From: Deltaproteobacteria bacterium Ga0077550
Lineage (GTDB): Bacteria > Myxococcota_A > Polyangia > Nannocystales > Nannocystaceae
DNA length: 64,000 nt
Assembly (NCBI GenBank): GCA_001464385.1
Contig: LNFB01000161.1
Span: 1 to 64,000 of the forward strand
Direction of reading: 5' to 3'
Numbering within the stretch: the first letter of the stretch is position 1; every line of letters starts with the position of its first letter. Made by a program: the position numbers and the translations under genes. A model generated the notes under the pieces. The model was given only the letters and a program-made list of their open reading frames with translations, was not told the origin of the DNA and ran no database searches. Below, piece after piece: positions 32,545 through 40,201 of this stretch.

Positions 32545-33717
32545 GTGGGACGACGATCCGCCACGACCCCCGAGGTGCAGCGACTCGCGGCGATCTACCG
32601 CGATCACCTGCGACGCGTGCGTTGGGTGCTGCGCGCCCGGGGGATCGCCGCCGCCGAGATCGACGACGTCGTCCACGACGTGTTCCTCGCCATCCATCGC
32701 CGCTTGCCCGCTCGCGACGCTGGGGTCGAGCTCGCGACGTGGATCTGCGGGGTCGCTCGCAGCGTCGCGTTCGCCCACCATCGCGGCAACGATCGCCGAC
32801 GGGCCACGATCGCTGCGGTGTCCGAGCCCGACGCCGCACTGCTGCCCGACGAGGCCCTCGCCCGCCACGAGGCCTGGCAACGCCTCGCCGATGCGCTCGA
32901 CGGACTCCGCGACGATCAGCGCGAGGCCTTCGTCCTCGTCGACGTCATGGGCATGCGCGCCGCCGAGGCGGCGGCGTTGATCGATGCCCCGGTGAACACG
33001 GTGTACTCGCGGCTGCGCCTCGCCCGGCGCCACTGCGAGTCGGTGCTCGACTTGCCGGCCGGGGTGGATCGTGCCCAGTGGCTGGATGCGGCCGCACGGG
33101 GCGAGCTGCCGAGCGACGCGACGCGGCGTCGAGCGTGGGTGGGGATCGTCGCGGCGTTGCCGGTGCGGGCCGCGGCGGTGGGGAGCGGGGTCACGGCTTG
33201 GCTGGTCGCAGGTGTGCTCGCGGCGGGGGTGAGCGTTGCGGCGGTGCGCTTCGCGGGCGGCGAGGACGAGCCGATCGTGCGTGCACGTGAATCGGTGACG
33301 AAGGTCGATGTGCCCGCGGTGCTGCGCGAGCCGCCGGTGGCGATGCTCGAGCCAGGGGCGCCGGCGGCTGTCTCTGCGCCTGCGCCCGCGCCTGCGCCTG
33401 CGCGTGTCGGACGTGCCCGCAAGGTGGTGACCTCGCAGCTGCCATCGGGACCCCGCGACGATCTCGCGGCAGCGGTGGAGATGCTCCGCGACGCGCAGGC
33501 TCAGCTCGCCCGTGGGGACGCAGCGGGGGTGCTCGCGACGATCGACGCGCATCGCGATCGCATGGCAGGGGGTCCGCTGGCGCGGGATGTGCTCCGGCTC
33601 GAGCGGACCGCGGCGTGTCGGGCGGCGGATCGGGTGCGGGCGGCGCGGGCGTACACCGAGTTGGTGCGACGCGGGTATGCGGAGGCCGGGGACGCGGCGT
33701 GCCCCGAAGGGGGTTGA
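32545..33717 (+). CDS. ECF sigma factor fused to a membrane/helical C-terminal extension (locus II)
   Basis: A 390-residue protein with a GTG start. Region 2 includes AAEIDDVVHDVFLAIHRRLP (about 36-55) and TWICGVARSVAFAHH; region 4 includes LRDDQREAFVLVDVMGM and EAAALIDAPVNTVYSRLRLARR. Beyond residue 170 come a probable membrane helix (211-235), a Pro/Ala repeat linker (APAPAPAPA) and a helical tail with DLAAAVEMLRDAQAQLARGD. The overall plan equals that of the sigma protein at 2431-3714, and the tail resembles the separate protein at 53473-54249. A self-tethered sigma factor is inferred. Confidence 0.85.
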   Translation: MGRRSATTPEVQRLAAIYRDHLRRVRWVLRARGIAAAEIDDVVHDVFLAIHRRLPARDAGVELATWICGVARSVAFAHHRGNDRRRATIAAVSEPDAALLPDEALARHEAWQRLADALDGLRDDQREAFVLVDVMGMRAAEAAALIDAPVNTVYSRLRLARRHCESVLDLPAGVDRAQWLDAAARGELPSDATRRRAWVGIVAALPVRAAAVGSGVTAWLVAGVLAAGVSVAAVRFAGGEDEPIVRARESVTKVDVPAVLREPPVAMLEPGAPAAVSAPAPAPAPARVGRARKVVTSQLPSGPRDDLAAAVEMLRDAQAQLARGDAAGVLATIDAHRDRMAGGPLARDVLRLERTAACRAADRVRAARAYTELVRRGYAEAGDAACPEGG

Positions 33718-33774
33718 AGCGGGTATCGGAGGCGGGCAGGTGGTGGCTCCCCGACCCGGCGGTCGAGTCCGCGG

Positions 33775-34923
33775 CTACTCGTAGAACATCTCACCGGGGG
33801 TGAGGTCGACGTGGAAGTGGTCGTCGTGGTCGGCGTTGTACTCGGGCGTCAGGATGATGTGCCACGTCATCGTGTCCCACAGGGCGTCGGTGAAGGCGCG
33901 CAGCCACTGACCCTCGGGCGTCGCCGGCGACGCGACGCCGTCCTCCCAGTCCGCGAACACGCTCAGCGTCTCGCCATCGGCGAGGACGAAGCCGGCGAAG
34001 TCGATCGCGCGACCCTCGGCGTGGTTCGACAGCGTCGACGTGCCGGCGATGACGCGGCAGTTGTACGTGCCGTAGTGCAGGACCTCGACGGCGCCGACGG
34101 GCTCCATCTGCGCCGCGATCTCGAGCGAGTCCGCGATCGCGATCGCGGTCTCGCAGGCGACCAGCACCGGGTGGGCGTCGTCGCCCTCGCGCAGGGTGAT
34201 GTCGAGGACCGGGCTGTACAACAGCACCGGATCGAGGATCTCGCAGTCGAGCTCGGGGTGGCCGTCGGGGTGGTCGAGCTCGTGGGTCGTCGGCACGAAG
34301 GCGACGCCGCGATCGACCAGGGTCTGCTGACACGCGGTCATCGGCGCGAACATGCCGGCGGGCACGCACACGCCCGTGCTGGTGCCGGGATCGAGGTAGC
34401 GAGACAGCGCCGCGCAGCCGTAACCGTCGCGGCAGCCGTTGCCACCGAGCAGCGCGGGGTCGCAGCGCGACAAGCAGTTGCCGCCGTCCTCGAGCCCGAC
34501 GTCCGCCGCGTCCACGCAGAACGTCCCGGGCGCGCCGTCCTGATCGGGGCACAGATCTTCGCAGGGCAACGAGCACGTGCCGCACGGGAAGCCCTGATCC
34601 TCGCGCAGGCATACGCCGCCGTCGTAGGTGCACTCGCCGTCGTCGAGGCACGGCGCCCCGATCCACGTCGACGCCCACGGCGTGCAGTCGAAAGGCTCAC
34701 CCGTGCTGCTGGCGTCGGAGGACGCGGTCGCGACGCTGGGATCCCCCGAGGACTCCGCGGTCCCGTCCGCGCCCGACCCGTCGCCGGCGGTCGCGTCACC
34801 CGAGCTCGACGCCGAGCCCGGCGCACCCGAGGTGTCGGGCGACCACGCCTCGGGGCCCGCCGAACCACCGCCGCAGCCCAGGACGACCGCGAGCGCGACG
34901 GGGGACCTGCGACCGTTCGCCAT
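33775..34923 (-). CDS. Lipoprotein with extensin-like/D,D-peptidase-type C-terminal domain
   Basis: A 382-residue protein. ATG at 34923 gives lipobox VVLGC, then a Ser/Gly/Asp stalk and a Cys-rich region with about 14 Cys (CLDDGECTYDGGVC, CGTCSLPC). The C-terminal 180 residues match the Extensin-like_C domain: CRVIAGTSTLSNHAEGRAIDFAGF and HIILTPEYNADHDDHFHVDL. These His/Asp positions correspond to the zinc site of LAS-type (VanY/MepA-fold) peptidases, so it may act on peptidoglycan cross-links, though many family members are uncharacterised. TACCCT lies 6 nt upstream of the start. Confidence 0.85.
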   Translation of the reverse strand: MANGRRSPVALAVVLGCGGGSAGPEAWSPDTSGAPGSASSSGDATAGDGSGADGTAESSGDPSVATASSDASSTGEPFDCTPWASTWIGAPCLDDGECTYDGGVCLREDQGFPCGTCSLPCEDLCPDQDGAPGTFCVDAADVGLEDGGNCLSRCDPALLGGNGCRDGYGCAALSRYLDPGTSTGVCVPAGMFAPMTACQQTLVDRGVAFVPTTHELDHPDGHPELDCEILDPVLLYSPVLDITLREGDDAHPVLVACETAIAIADSLEIAAQMEPVGAVEVLHYGTYNCRVIAGTSTLSNHAEGRAIDFAGFVLADGETLSVFADWEDGVASPATPEGQWLRAFTDALWDTMTWHIILTPEYNADHDDHFHVDLTPGEMFYE

Positions 34924-34929
34924 CGACCA

Positions 34930-34935
34930 AGGGTA
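34930..34935 (-). promoter_or_regulatory. -10-like TACCCT 6 nt before ATG
   Basis: Minus-strand TACCCT ends 6 nt before the extensin-like gene start. Confidence 0.4.
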
Positions 34936-34984
34936 GCGGACCGGCCGTGCCTCCGTCACGCGCCGCGCCGCGCGGGCGATCCGC

Positions 34985-35239
34985 TCATGCCGCCGGCGTG
35001 CGCGGAAGCGTGCTCTCGACGCCGTGGCGGACGATCGCGAGCGAGGCCCGCGACATCTCGGCCCACATCGCCAGGGACTGCTTGCCCCACTGCGCGGCCT
35101 CGTCGATCGCGGCGTCGAAGCGCTTCACGCCCTGCTCCTGCGCGCGCTGGACCTCGGGCCAGACGGCATCCCAGCGGGCGAGCTGCTCGCGGGTCTGCTG
35201 CGCGACGTCGTTGATGAATTGCTGCATCTGCGTAAACAT
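34985..35239 (-). CDS. Small phasin-like protein
   Basis: An 84-residue, almost fully alpha-helical protein (MFTQMQQFINDVAQQTREQ, then VQRAQEQGVKRFDAAIDEAAQWGKQ) without Cys or membrane segment. Short amphipathic helices of this type coat polyhydroxyalkanoate granules in phasins. The assignment rests on composition and on its place beside PhaR and a PHA synthase operon. A near-consensus promoter (TTGACA, 17 bp, TAGTTT) and a 13-bp PHA-locus motif lie upstream. An in-frame GTG at 35248 is an alternative start; the ATG is preceded by GGAG at 3 nt. Confidence 0.65.
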   Translation of the reverse strand: MFTQMQQFINDVAQQTREQLARWDAVWPEVQRAQEQGVKRFDAAIDEAAQWGKQSLAMWAEMSRASLAIVRHGVESTLPRTPAA

Positions 35240-35290
35240 GATCTCCACGTCGATCTCGCTCCACCGACCGCCTTCGCGCGGTCTGCAGCG

Positions 35291-35319
35291 AAACTAGGAC
35301 CGGGTCCCGGGCCTGTCAA
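35291..35319 (-). promoter_or_regulatory. Promoter P1 of the phasin-like gene
   Basis: On the minus strand TTGACA (35319-35314) and TAGTTT (35296-35291) are separated by exactly 17 bp. The same layout occurs at 36006-36034 and 41223-41251. It drives the phasin-like gene. Confidence 0.7.
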
Positions 35320-35327
35320 GGTGAAAA

Positions 35328-35340
35328 ATGTTGCAGTGCA
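35328..35340 (+). promoter_or_regulatory. PHA-locus 13-bp motif, site A
   Basis: ATGTTGCAGTGCA, containing the perfect palindrome TGCA-G-TGCA, 8 nt upstream of the P1 -35 box. Matches consensus ATGYTGCASYGCA. Candidate PhaR operator. Confidence 0.6.
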
Positions 35341-35363
35341 CCAAAGGCTCGGAGCCGCCGTGC

Positions 35364-35900
35364 CTAGCGGCGCTTGCCCTGGACCTCGCGCTTCAGCTGC
35401 TCGAGCTCGCGGCGGAGCTCGGCCACGTCGTCGCGGCCCTCGGGCTCGGGTCGCGCGGCGGCGGCCCGCGGCGGTGCGGCGGGGGCGGGTGGCGGCGGCG
35501 GTGAGACGAAGCCACCGCCGGAGAACATCCGGAACAGGGCGTTGGTCGCCTGCATCGGCAGGTTGCCGAAGGGCAGCATCGGCGCCGCCTGCTGCATGCC
35601 GAACTTGGCCGCCAGGTACCATTCCATGGCCGTGGAGACGTACTTGCCGAAGAACTCCGCGGCCGCGTCGTCGCCCATCCGCACCAGCTGGACCAGCAGC
35701 GGGACCGGCAGGAGTCGGGCCGACTCGCCCTCGAGGATGATCTGCACGAGCGTCGCCTGTGTGAGGTCGGCTCCACTCTTGGCATCGACGATGCGGACGT
35801 CCGCGCCGTCGCGGATCTTCTCGGCGAGCTCGTCGAGCGTGATGTAGCGGCTCGACTCGGTGTCGTAGAGCCGGCGGTTGCTGTACTTCTTGACGAGCAT
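35364..35900 (-). CDS. phaR: PHA synthesis regulator PhaR
   Basis: A 178-residue protein. The N-terminal 60 residues are the PHB_acc_N DNA-binding domain with its hallmark KKYSNRRLYDTESSRYIT and DLTQATLVQIILE. A PHB_acc-type segment (LLVQLVRMGDDAAAEFFGKYV) follows, then a Phe/Met-rich stretch, a Pro/Ala linker and a C-terminal coiled coil (ELRRELEQLKREVQ). PhaR binds PHA granules and represses phasin and PHA genes until polymer accumulates. Its own start is preceded by motif site D, which suggests autoregulation. It lies between the phasin-like gene (same strand) and the divergent synthase operon. Confidence 0.92.
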   Translation of the reverse strand: MLVKKYSNRRLYDTESSRYITLDELAEKIRDGADVRIVDAKSGADLTQATLVQIILEGESARLLPVPLLVQLVRMGDDAAAEFFGKYVSTAMEWYLAAKFGMQQAAPMLPFGNLPMQATNALFRMFSGGGFVSPPPPPAPAAPPRAAAARPEPEGRDDVAELRRELEQLKREVQGKRR

Positions 35901-35916
35901 GGAGGGCGGGGCGTCG

Positions 35917-35929
35917 TGCGCTGCAGCAT
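35917..35929 (-). promoter_or_regulatory. PHA-locus 13-bp motif, site D
   Basis: Minus-strand ATGCTGCAGCGCA, 16 nt upstream of the phaR ATG and just after a TACCAT hexamer (35933-35928). It fits negative autoregulation by PhaR. Confidence 0.6.
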
Positions 35930-36005
35930 GGTAGCGCCAAAGCCAGGCCCTGCGGCGGTTCGGGCCACCAGGGGCCGCTGTGCGCCTTCGCGCCCAACAA
36001 CGGGC

Positions 36006-36034
36006 TTGACGCCCCGCCGGGCCGGGGCTAGTTT
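36006..36034 (+). promoter_or_regulatory. Promoter P2 of the PHA synthase operon
   Basis: TTGACG (36006-36011), a 17-bp GC-only spacer and TAGTTT (36029-36034). The predicted start is near 36041, just before motif site B. Confidence 0.7.
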
Positions 36035-36045
36035 CCGTCCGCGTC

Positions 36046-36058
36046 ATGCTGCACTGCA
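36046..36058 (+). promoter_or_regulatory. PHA-locus 13-bp motif, site B
   Basis: ATGCTGCACTGCA, containing perfect palindrome TGCA-C-TGCA, directly downstream of the P2 -10 box and 2 nt before the ATG at 36061. The position suits a repressor. Confidence 0.65.
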
Positions 36059-36060
36059 AT

Positions 36061-36432
36061 ATGGACGCGGGAGCGACCCTCGTGCGACTGCCAGGTTCCC
36101 CATCGCCCAAGCCGTCCGCCAACGTGACCACCGGCGCCGACGTGCTGCGCGACGGCTGGAAGCGCTGGTTCGACGCGTGGGAGTCGGCGACCGCCCGCGC
36201 CGCCGAGCACACGCTGCGCCAGTCGTGGCTGCTCGAGCCGAGCGGCATGCTGCTCACCGGCGCGATGCGGGTGAAGGCGCTGTCGGATCGCATGACCGAC
36301 GCGTGGCTGGGGGCCCTGGGCTTCTCGACCCGCACCGAGCAGCTGCGGATGCAGCACGAGATCAACACGCTGCACTCGCGGATCCTCGATCTGCAGGAGC
36401 AGCTCGACGCGCCGCGGACGGAGACGCCATGA
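36061..36432 (+). CDS. Short PhaE-like PHA synthase subunit
   Basis: About 123 residues, helical, no signal peptide. It has an amphipathic region (VLRDGWKRWFDAWESATARAAEH) and a C-terminus (LGFSTRTEQLRMQHEINTLHSRILDLQEQL) like the C-terminal end of PhaE subunits of class III synthases, which also finish with a GFPTRxE motif and a coiled coil. It is much shorter than a typical PhaE (about 350 residues). A class III PhaC lies two genes downstream, supporting the assignment. The ATG at 36061 is chosen; ATG 36046 would lie inside operator B. The stop overlaps the next start by 4 nt. Confidence 0.6.
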   Translation: MDAGATLVRLPGSPSPKPSANVTTGADVLRDGWKRWFDAWESATARAAEHTLRQSWLLEPSGMLLTGAMRVKALSDRMTDAWLGALGFSTRTEQLRMQHEINTLHSRILDLQEQLDAPRTETP

Positions 36433-38150
36433 CCTCGCTGCAGCTCGCCACCCGCGTGGTGTCGGCCCCGCAGATGCTGTTCGACCGCGTCGCCGAGCTC
36501 GGCACCCGGCCGCGCTTCATGCTGCGCGATGGAGACGACTGGCGCGCGGTCACGTGGGCCGCGTTCGGCGAGGACGTCGCGAACGCGGCCGCGTTCCTGC
36601 GCGGCGACGTCCTGTCGCGGGGCGACCGTGCGGTGATCTTCGCCCACAACCGCGTCGAGTGGATCGCCGCCGCGCTGGCGATCCAGTGCGCCGGCGGGGT
36701 GATGGTCCCGGTGTACCCGGCGTCGACCGACGAGCAGGCGGCGTACGTCGTCGAGCACAGCGGCGCCCGCGTCGTCTTCGTCGCCGGCGAGGATCAGTGG
36801 CAGCGCGTCCTCACCCAGTGGTCGCGATACGCGGCGGTGCAGTGGTTCGTCGCGCTCGACGATCACGATCCGTCGGCGTGGGCGGCCGGTCTGCGCGCCG
36901 AGGGCCTCCCGGCGCCGGCCGCGGGCGAGCTCGAGCGCCGCGTGATCCGCTGGGATCGCATGCAGCAGCTCGGCGCCCAGGCCGGGATCCCGGTCGGGGC
37001 GATGCTCGAGCAGATCGCGATGGGCGATCCGGCGCTCATGCTCTACACGAGCGGCAGCACCGGCCTGCCCAAGGGCGTGCCGCTGTCGCACACCAACCTC
37101 GCGGTCAACCAGGCCGACTGGATCCTCGCGGTCGCGTCGCAGATGCCCGAGTCGCCCGTCGACCTGCTGTGGCTGCCGATGAGCCACATCTTCGGCTACG
37201 GCGAGGCGTGCATCGGCGCGGCGCTCGGGTTCACGACCTACCTGTGCGAGCCCGCCAACGTCATCGACCTGATGCCGAGCGTGCGCCCCAGCGTGTTCAT
37301 GAGCGTACCGGCGTACTGGCAGAAGCTCGCGGCCAAGGCCGGCACCGGCGATCCCGAGGAGCAGCGGGCGCGGCTCGCCCAGGCCACCGGCGGCCGCCTG
37401 CGCTTCTGCCTGTCGGGTGGTGCCGGCCTCGCCTCTGCGGTGAAGCAGCAGCTGTACGCGTGCGGCCTGCTCGTGCTCGAGGGCTACGGCCTCACCGAGT
37501 GCGCGCCGACGCTGACGCTCAACCGCCCCGACGCGTTCCGCTTCGACACGGTGGGCAAGCCGCTGCCGAGCGTCGAGCTGCGCCTCGCCGACGACGGTGA
37601 GATCCTCGCGCGCGGGCCCAACATCTTCGCCGGCTACCACCGCGACGAGGCCGCGACCGCGGCGGCGTTCGACGAGCAGGGGTGGTTCCACACCGGCGAC
37701 ATCGGCCAGCTCACCGAGGACGGCTTCCTGCAGATCATCGATCGCAAGAAGGAGATCCTCGTCACGGCGGGCGGCAAGAACGTGCCGCCGGCGAACATCG
37801 AGCGGCTGCTCGACGCCGATCCCCTCGTGCGCCACGCGATCGTGTACGGCGACGGCAAGAACTACCTCGTCGCAGGGCTCTGGCTCGACCACGAGGCGGT
37901 CGACGCCCAGCTCGCGACCGAGTCCGTGTCACCCTCGCGGGCCGAGCGCCAGCGGTGGATCGAGGCGTGGGTCGAGTCGACGCTGGTCCGCGTCAACGCC
38001 CAGCTCGCGCGCTACGAGCAGTTGAAGCGCCTGCGCGTGTTCGACGAGCCGCTGACGGTCAACGGAGGCCTGCTGACCGCGTCGCTCAAGATCCGCCGCA
38101 AGGCGATCTACGACGCGTTCCGCCCCGACTTCGAGGCGATGTACGCGTGA
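36429..38150 (+). CDS. AMP-forming acyl-CoA ligase (FadD15-like)
   Basis: A 573-residue ANL-superfamily enzyme. Motifs: LMLYTSGSTGLPKGV (P-loop-like AMP motif), LPMSHIFGYGE, EGYGLTECAPTL, FHTGDIGQ, IIDRKKEILVTAGGKNVPP and a C-terminal TASLKIRRKAI with the catalytic Lys. It activates a carboxylic acid to its CoA thioester using ATP. In this operon, directly before PHA synthase, 3-hydroxyacids or fatty acids are plausible substrates; the chain length cannot be read. ATGA and GTGA overlaps with both neighbours indicate translational coupling. Confidence 0.92.
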   Translation: MTSLQLATRVVSAPQMLFDRVAELGTRPRFMLRDGDDWRAVTWAAFGEDVANAAAFLRGDVLSRGDRAVIFAHNRVEWIAAALAIQCAGGVMVPVYPASTDEQAAYVVEHSGARVVFVAGEDQWQRVLTQWSRYAAVQWFVALDDHDPSAWAAGLRAEGLPAPAAGELERRVIRWDRMQQLGAQAGIPVGAMLEQIAMGDPALMLYTSGSTGLPKGVPLSHTNLAVNQADWILAVASQMPESPVDLLWLPMSHIFGYGEACIGAALGFTTYLCEPANVIDLMPSVRPSVFMSVPAYWQKLAAKAGTGDPEEQRARLAQATGGRLRFCLSGGAGLASAVKQQLYACGLLVLEGYGLTECAPTLTLNRPDAFRFDTVGKPLPSVELRLADDGEILARGPNIFAGYHRDEAATAAAFDEQGWFHTGDIGQLTEDGFLQIIDRKKEILVTAGGKNVPPANIERLLDADPLVRHAIVYGDGKNYLVAGLWLDHEAVDAQLATESVSPSRAERQRWIEAWVESTLVRVNAQLARYEQLKRLRVFDEPLTVNGGLLTASLKIRRKAIYDAFRPDFEAMYA

Positions 38151-39178
38151 TCACCCCGCGCCTGTTCACGCGGCTGGCGGCCCGCGCCATGCCCGACGTC
38201 GGCGTCACGCCGGCCGAGGAGATCCACCGCGAGAACAAGTGGAGGCTCCTGCGCTACCTGCCGCGGGACGACGCGCCGCGCCACCGCACGCCGGTGCTGC
38301 TGGTGCCGTCGCTCATCAACCGCCACTACGTCCTCGACCTCATGCCCGGCAAGAGCTTCGCCGAGGACATGGTCGCCCGCGGCCACGACGTCTACATCAT
38401 CGACTGGGGCACGCCCGGCCCCGAGGATCGCCACCTCGAGTTCGACACCATCTGCGACGACTACCTCGGCCGGGCGATCCGCAAGGTCGCGCGGCGCAGC
38501 CCCGAGGGCCGCACGCACGTGCTCGGCTACTGCCTCGGCGGCACGCTCGCGGCGATCCACGTCGCCGCGCACCCCGAGCTCGTCGCGTCGCTGGCCGTGC
38601 TCGCCGCGCCGATCGACTTCCACGACGACGGCCTGTTGTCGGTGTGGACGCGCACCCGCAGCTTCGATCCCGCCGCGCTCGTCGCCGCCCTCGGCAACGT
38701 GCCGTGGCAGCTGCTGCAGGCCAGCTTCCACCTGTTGCGCCCGACCGCGGGCCTGCGCAAGGCCGTCAACCTGGTCGAGCGCGCGTGGGACGACGAGTTC
38801 CTCGACGGCTTCTTCGCCACCGAGCGGTGGGGCAACGACAACGTGTCGTTCCCCGGCGCGTGCTTCGAGCGCTACATCCGCGAGCTGTACCGCGAGAACC
38901 TCCTCGTGCAGGGCCGCTTCCGCCTGTCCGGGGTGCCGGTCGATCTGCAGCGCATCACCTGTCCGACCTTGGCGGTGACGTTCGAGGACGACCACATCGT
39001 GCCGTGGCGCGGCGCTGCGGCGCTCCTCGACCACATCGGGGCCACGGCCAAGCGGCGCATCCACCTGCGCGGCGGTCACGTCGGGGCGGTGGTCTCGCGC
39101 AAGGCGGCCGTGCACCTGTGGCCCGAGCTCTCTGCCTTCTGGATCGACCACGACCGCAGCCGCGTGCGCGCGGCCTGA
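38147..39178 (+). CDS. phaC: Class III poly(3-hydroxyalkanoate) synthase PhaC
   Basis: A 343-residue protein, close to class III PhaC length (about 355) and far shorter than class I/II. The N-terminus VGVTPAEEIHRENKWRLLRYL matches the class III start. The lipase-like box GYCLGG carries nucleophile Cys129; Asp282 (EDDHIVPW) and His311 (RGGHVG) complete the triad. It polymerises 3-hydroxyacyl-CoA to PHA on granules together with a PhaE subunit. The GTG start overlaps the acyl-CoA ligase stop. No beta-ketothiolase or acetoacetyl-CoA reductase gene is nearby. Confidence 0.92.
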   Translation: MITPRLFTRLAARAMPDVGVTPAEEIHRENKWRLLRYLPRDDAPRHRTPVLLVPSLINRHYVLDLMPGKSFAEDMVARGHDVYIIDWGTPGPEDRHLEFDTICDDYLGRAIRKVARRSPEGRTHVLGYCLGGTLAAIHVAAHPELVASLAVLAAPIDFHDDGLLSVWTRTRSFDPAALVAALGNVPWQLLQASFHLLRPTAGLRKAVNLVERAWDDEFLDGFFATERWGNDNVSFPGACFERYIRELYRENLLVQGRFRLSGVPVDLQRITCPTLAVTFEDDHIVPWRGAAALLDHIGATAKRRIHLRGGHVGAVVSRKAAVHLWPELSAFWIDHDRSRVRAA

Positions 39179-39210
39179 AGACGCCCCTTCCACAGCCCCT
39201 TCGAGACCCC

Positions 39211-40194
39211 ATGGCGATCGCCCACATCCTCTCCACCGGTCGCGCGATCCCGTCGCGCCGCGTCGACAACGCCGAGCTCGAGGGCATCGTCGGCCAGCCG
39301 TTCCACGACTGGCTGGTCGCGAACGTCGGCATCCGCGCCCGCCACTTCATGGCCGAGCACGAGACGACCTCCGACCTCATCGTCACCGCCGCGCGCGAGG
39401 CCCTGGCCCGCGCCGCGCTGTCGCCCCGCGACATCGATCTCGTCATCGTCGCCACGGACACGCCCGATCAGCCGAGCCCGTCCACCGCTGCGGTCGTCCA
39501 GCACAAGCTCGGCGCCCACGGCTCGGGTGTGTTCGACGTCAACTCGGCGTGCGCCGGCTGGGTCACCGCGCTCGACATCGGCGCCCGGTGGATCGCGACC
39601 GACGACGACGTGCGCCACGTGCTGGTGTGCGGCGGCTACGGCATGTCGCGGTTCATCGACTTCACCGACAAGACCACCGCGACCCTGTTCGCGGACGGGG
39701 CCGGCGCCGTCGTCCTGCGCGCGGGCGAGAAGCCGGGCTTCTGCGCCGGCAAGCTCGTCGCCGACGGCCAGTACCACGACGCGCTCGGCATCTACACCGG
39801 CGGCGCGACCCGACCGGCGACCGCCGAGACCGGCCCGGCCCACGTGAAGTTCGTGCGCAAGTTCCCAGCGACGTTCAACGCCGAGAGGTGGCCGCCGCTC
39901 GTGCGCGGCACCCTGGCCAAGGCCAACATCACCCTCGACGAGGTCGGCCTGTTCGTGTTCACGCAGCTCAACGCGCGCACCATCGAGACGGTGATGGACA
40001 ACCTCGGGGCGCCCCGCGATCGCACGCACATGGTGATGGACAAGTGGGGCTACCTCGGCTCGGCGTGCATCCCCGCGGCGTTCGACGACGCGCTCGAGCA
40101 GCGGTCGCTGCCGGATGGCGCGCCGATCGTCTTCTGCGCCACCGGCGGTGGTCTGGCGATGGCGTGCTCGGTGTGGCGCCACGTCCGAGGTTGA
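39211..40194 (+). CDS. KAS III (FabH)-like protein lacking catalytic His and Asn
   Basis: A 327-residue thiolase-fold protein. The acyl-accepting Cys114 is intact in FDVNSACAGWVTAL. By alignment with E. coli FabH, the catalytic His (in VPHQAN) is replaced by Thr251 (FVFTQLNAR) and the Asn (in HGNTSAAS) by Tyr281 (KWGYLGSACIP). It should bind or form an acyl-Cys but is unlikely to do normal decarboxylative Claisen condensation. An acyl-transfer or acyl-carrier exchange role between CoA thioesters and PHA precursors is possible. It follows phaC by 32 nt and precedes a hydrolase gene by 7 nt. Confidence 0.85.
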   Translation: MAIAHILSTGRAIPSRRVDNAELEGIVGQPFHDWLVANVGIRARHFMAEHETTSDLIVTAAREALARAALSPRDIDLVIVATDTPDQPSPSTAAVVQHKLGAHGSGVFDVNSACAGWVTALDIGARWIATDDDVRHVLVCGGYGMSRFIDFTDKTTATLFADGAGAVVLRAGEKPGFCAGKLVADGQYHDALGIYTGGATRPATAETGPAHVKFVRKFPATFNAERWPPLVRGTLAKANITLDEVGLFVFTQLNARTIETVMDNLGAPRDRTHMVMDKWGYLGSACIPAAFDDALEQRSLPDGAPIVFCATGGGLAMACSVWRHVRG

Positions 40195-40201
40195 CCCGCG
40201 C

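Noticed and set aside
36046-36060. ATG 36046 as start of the PhaE-like gene
   Set aside because: This ATG is the first three bases of operator site B, a motif found at four other non-coding places; ATG 36061 is preferred.
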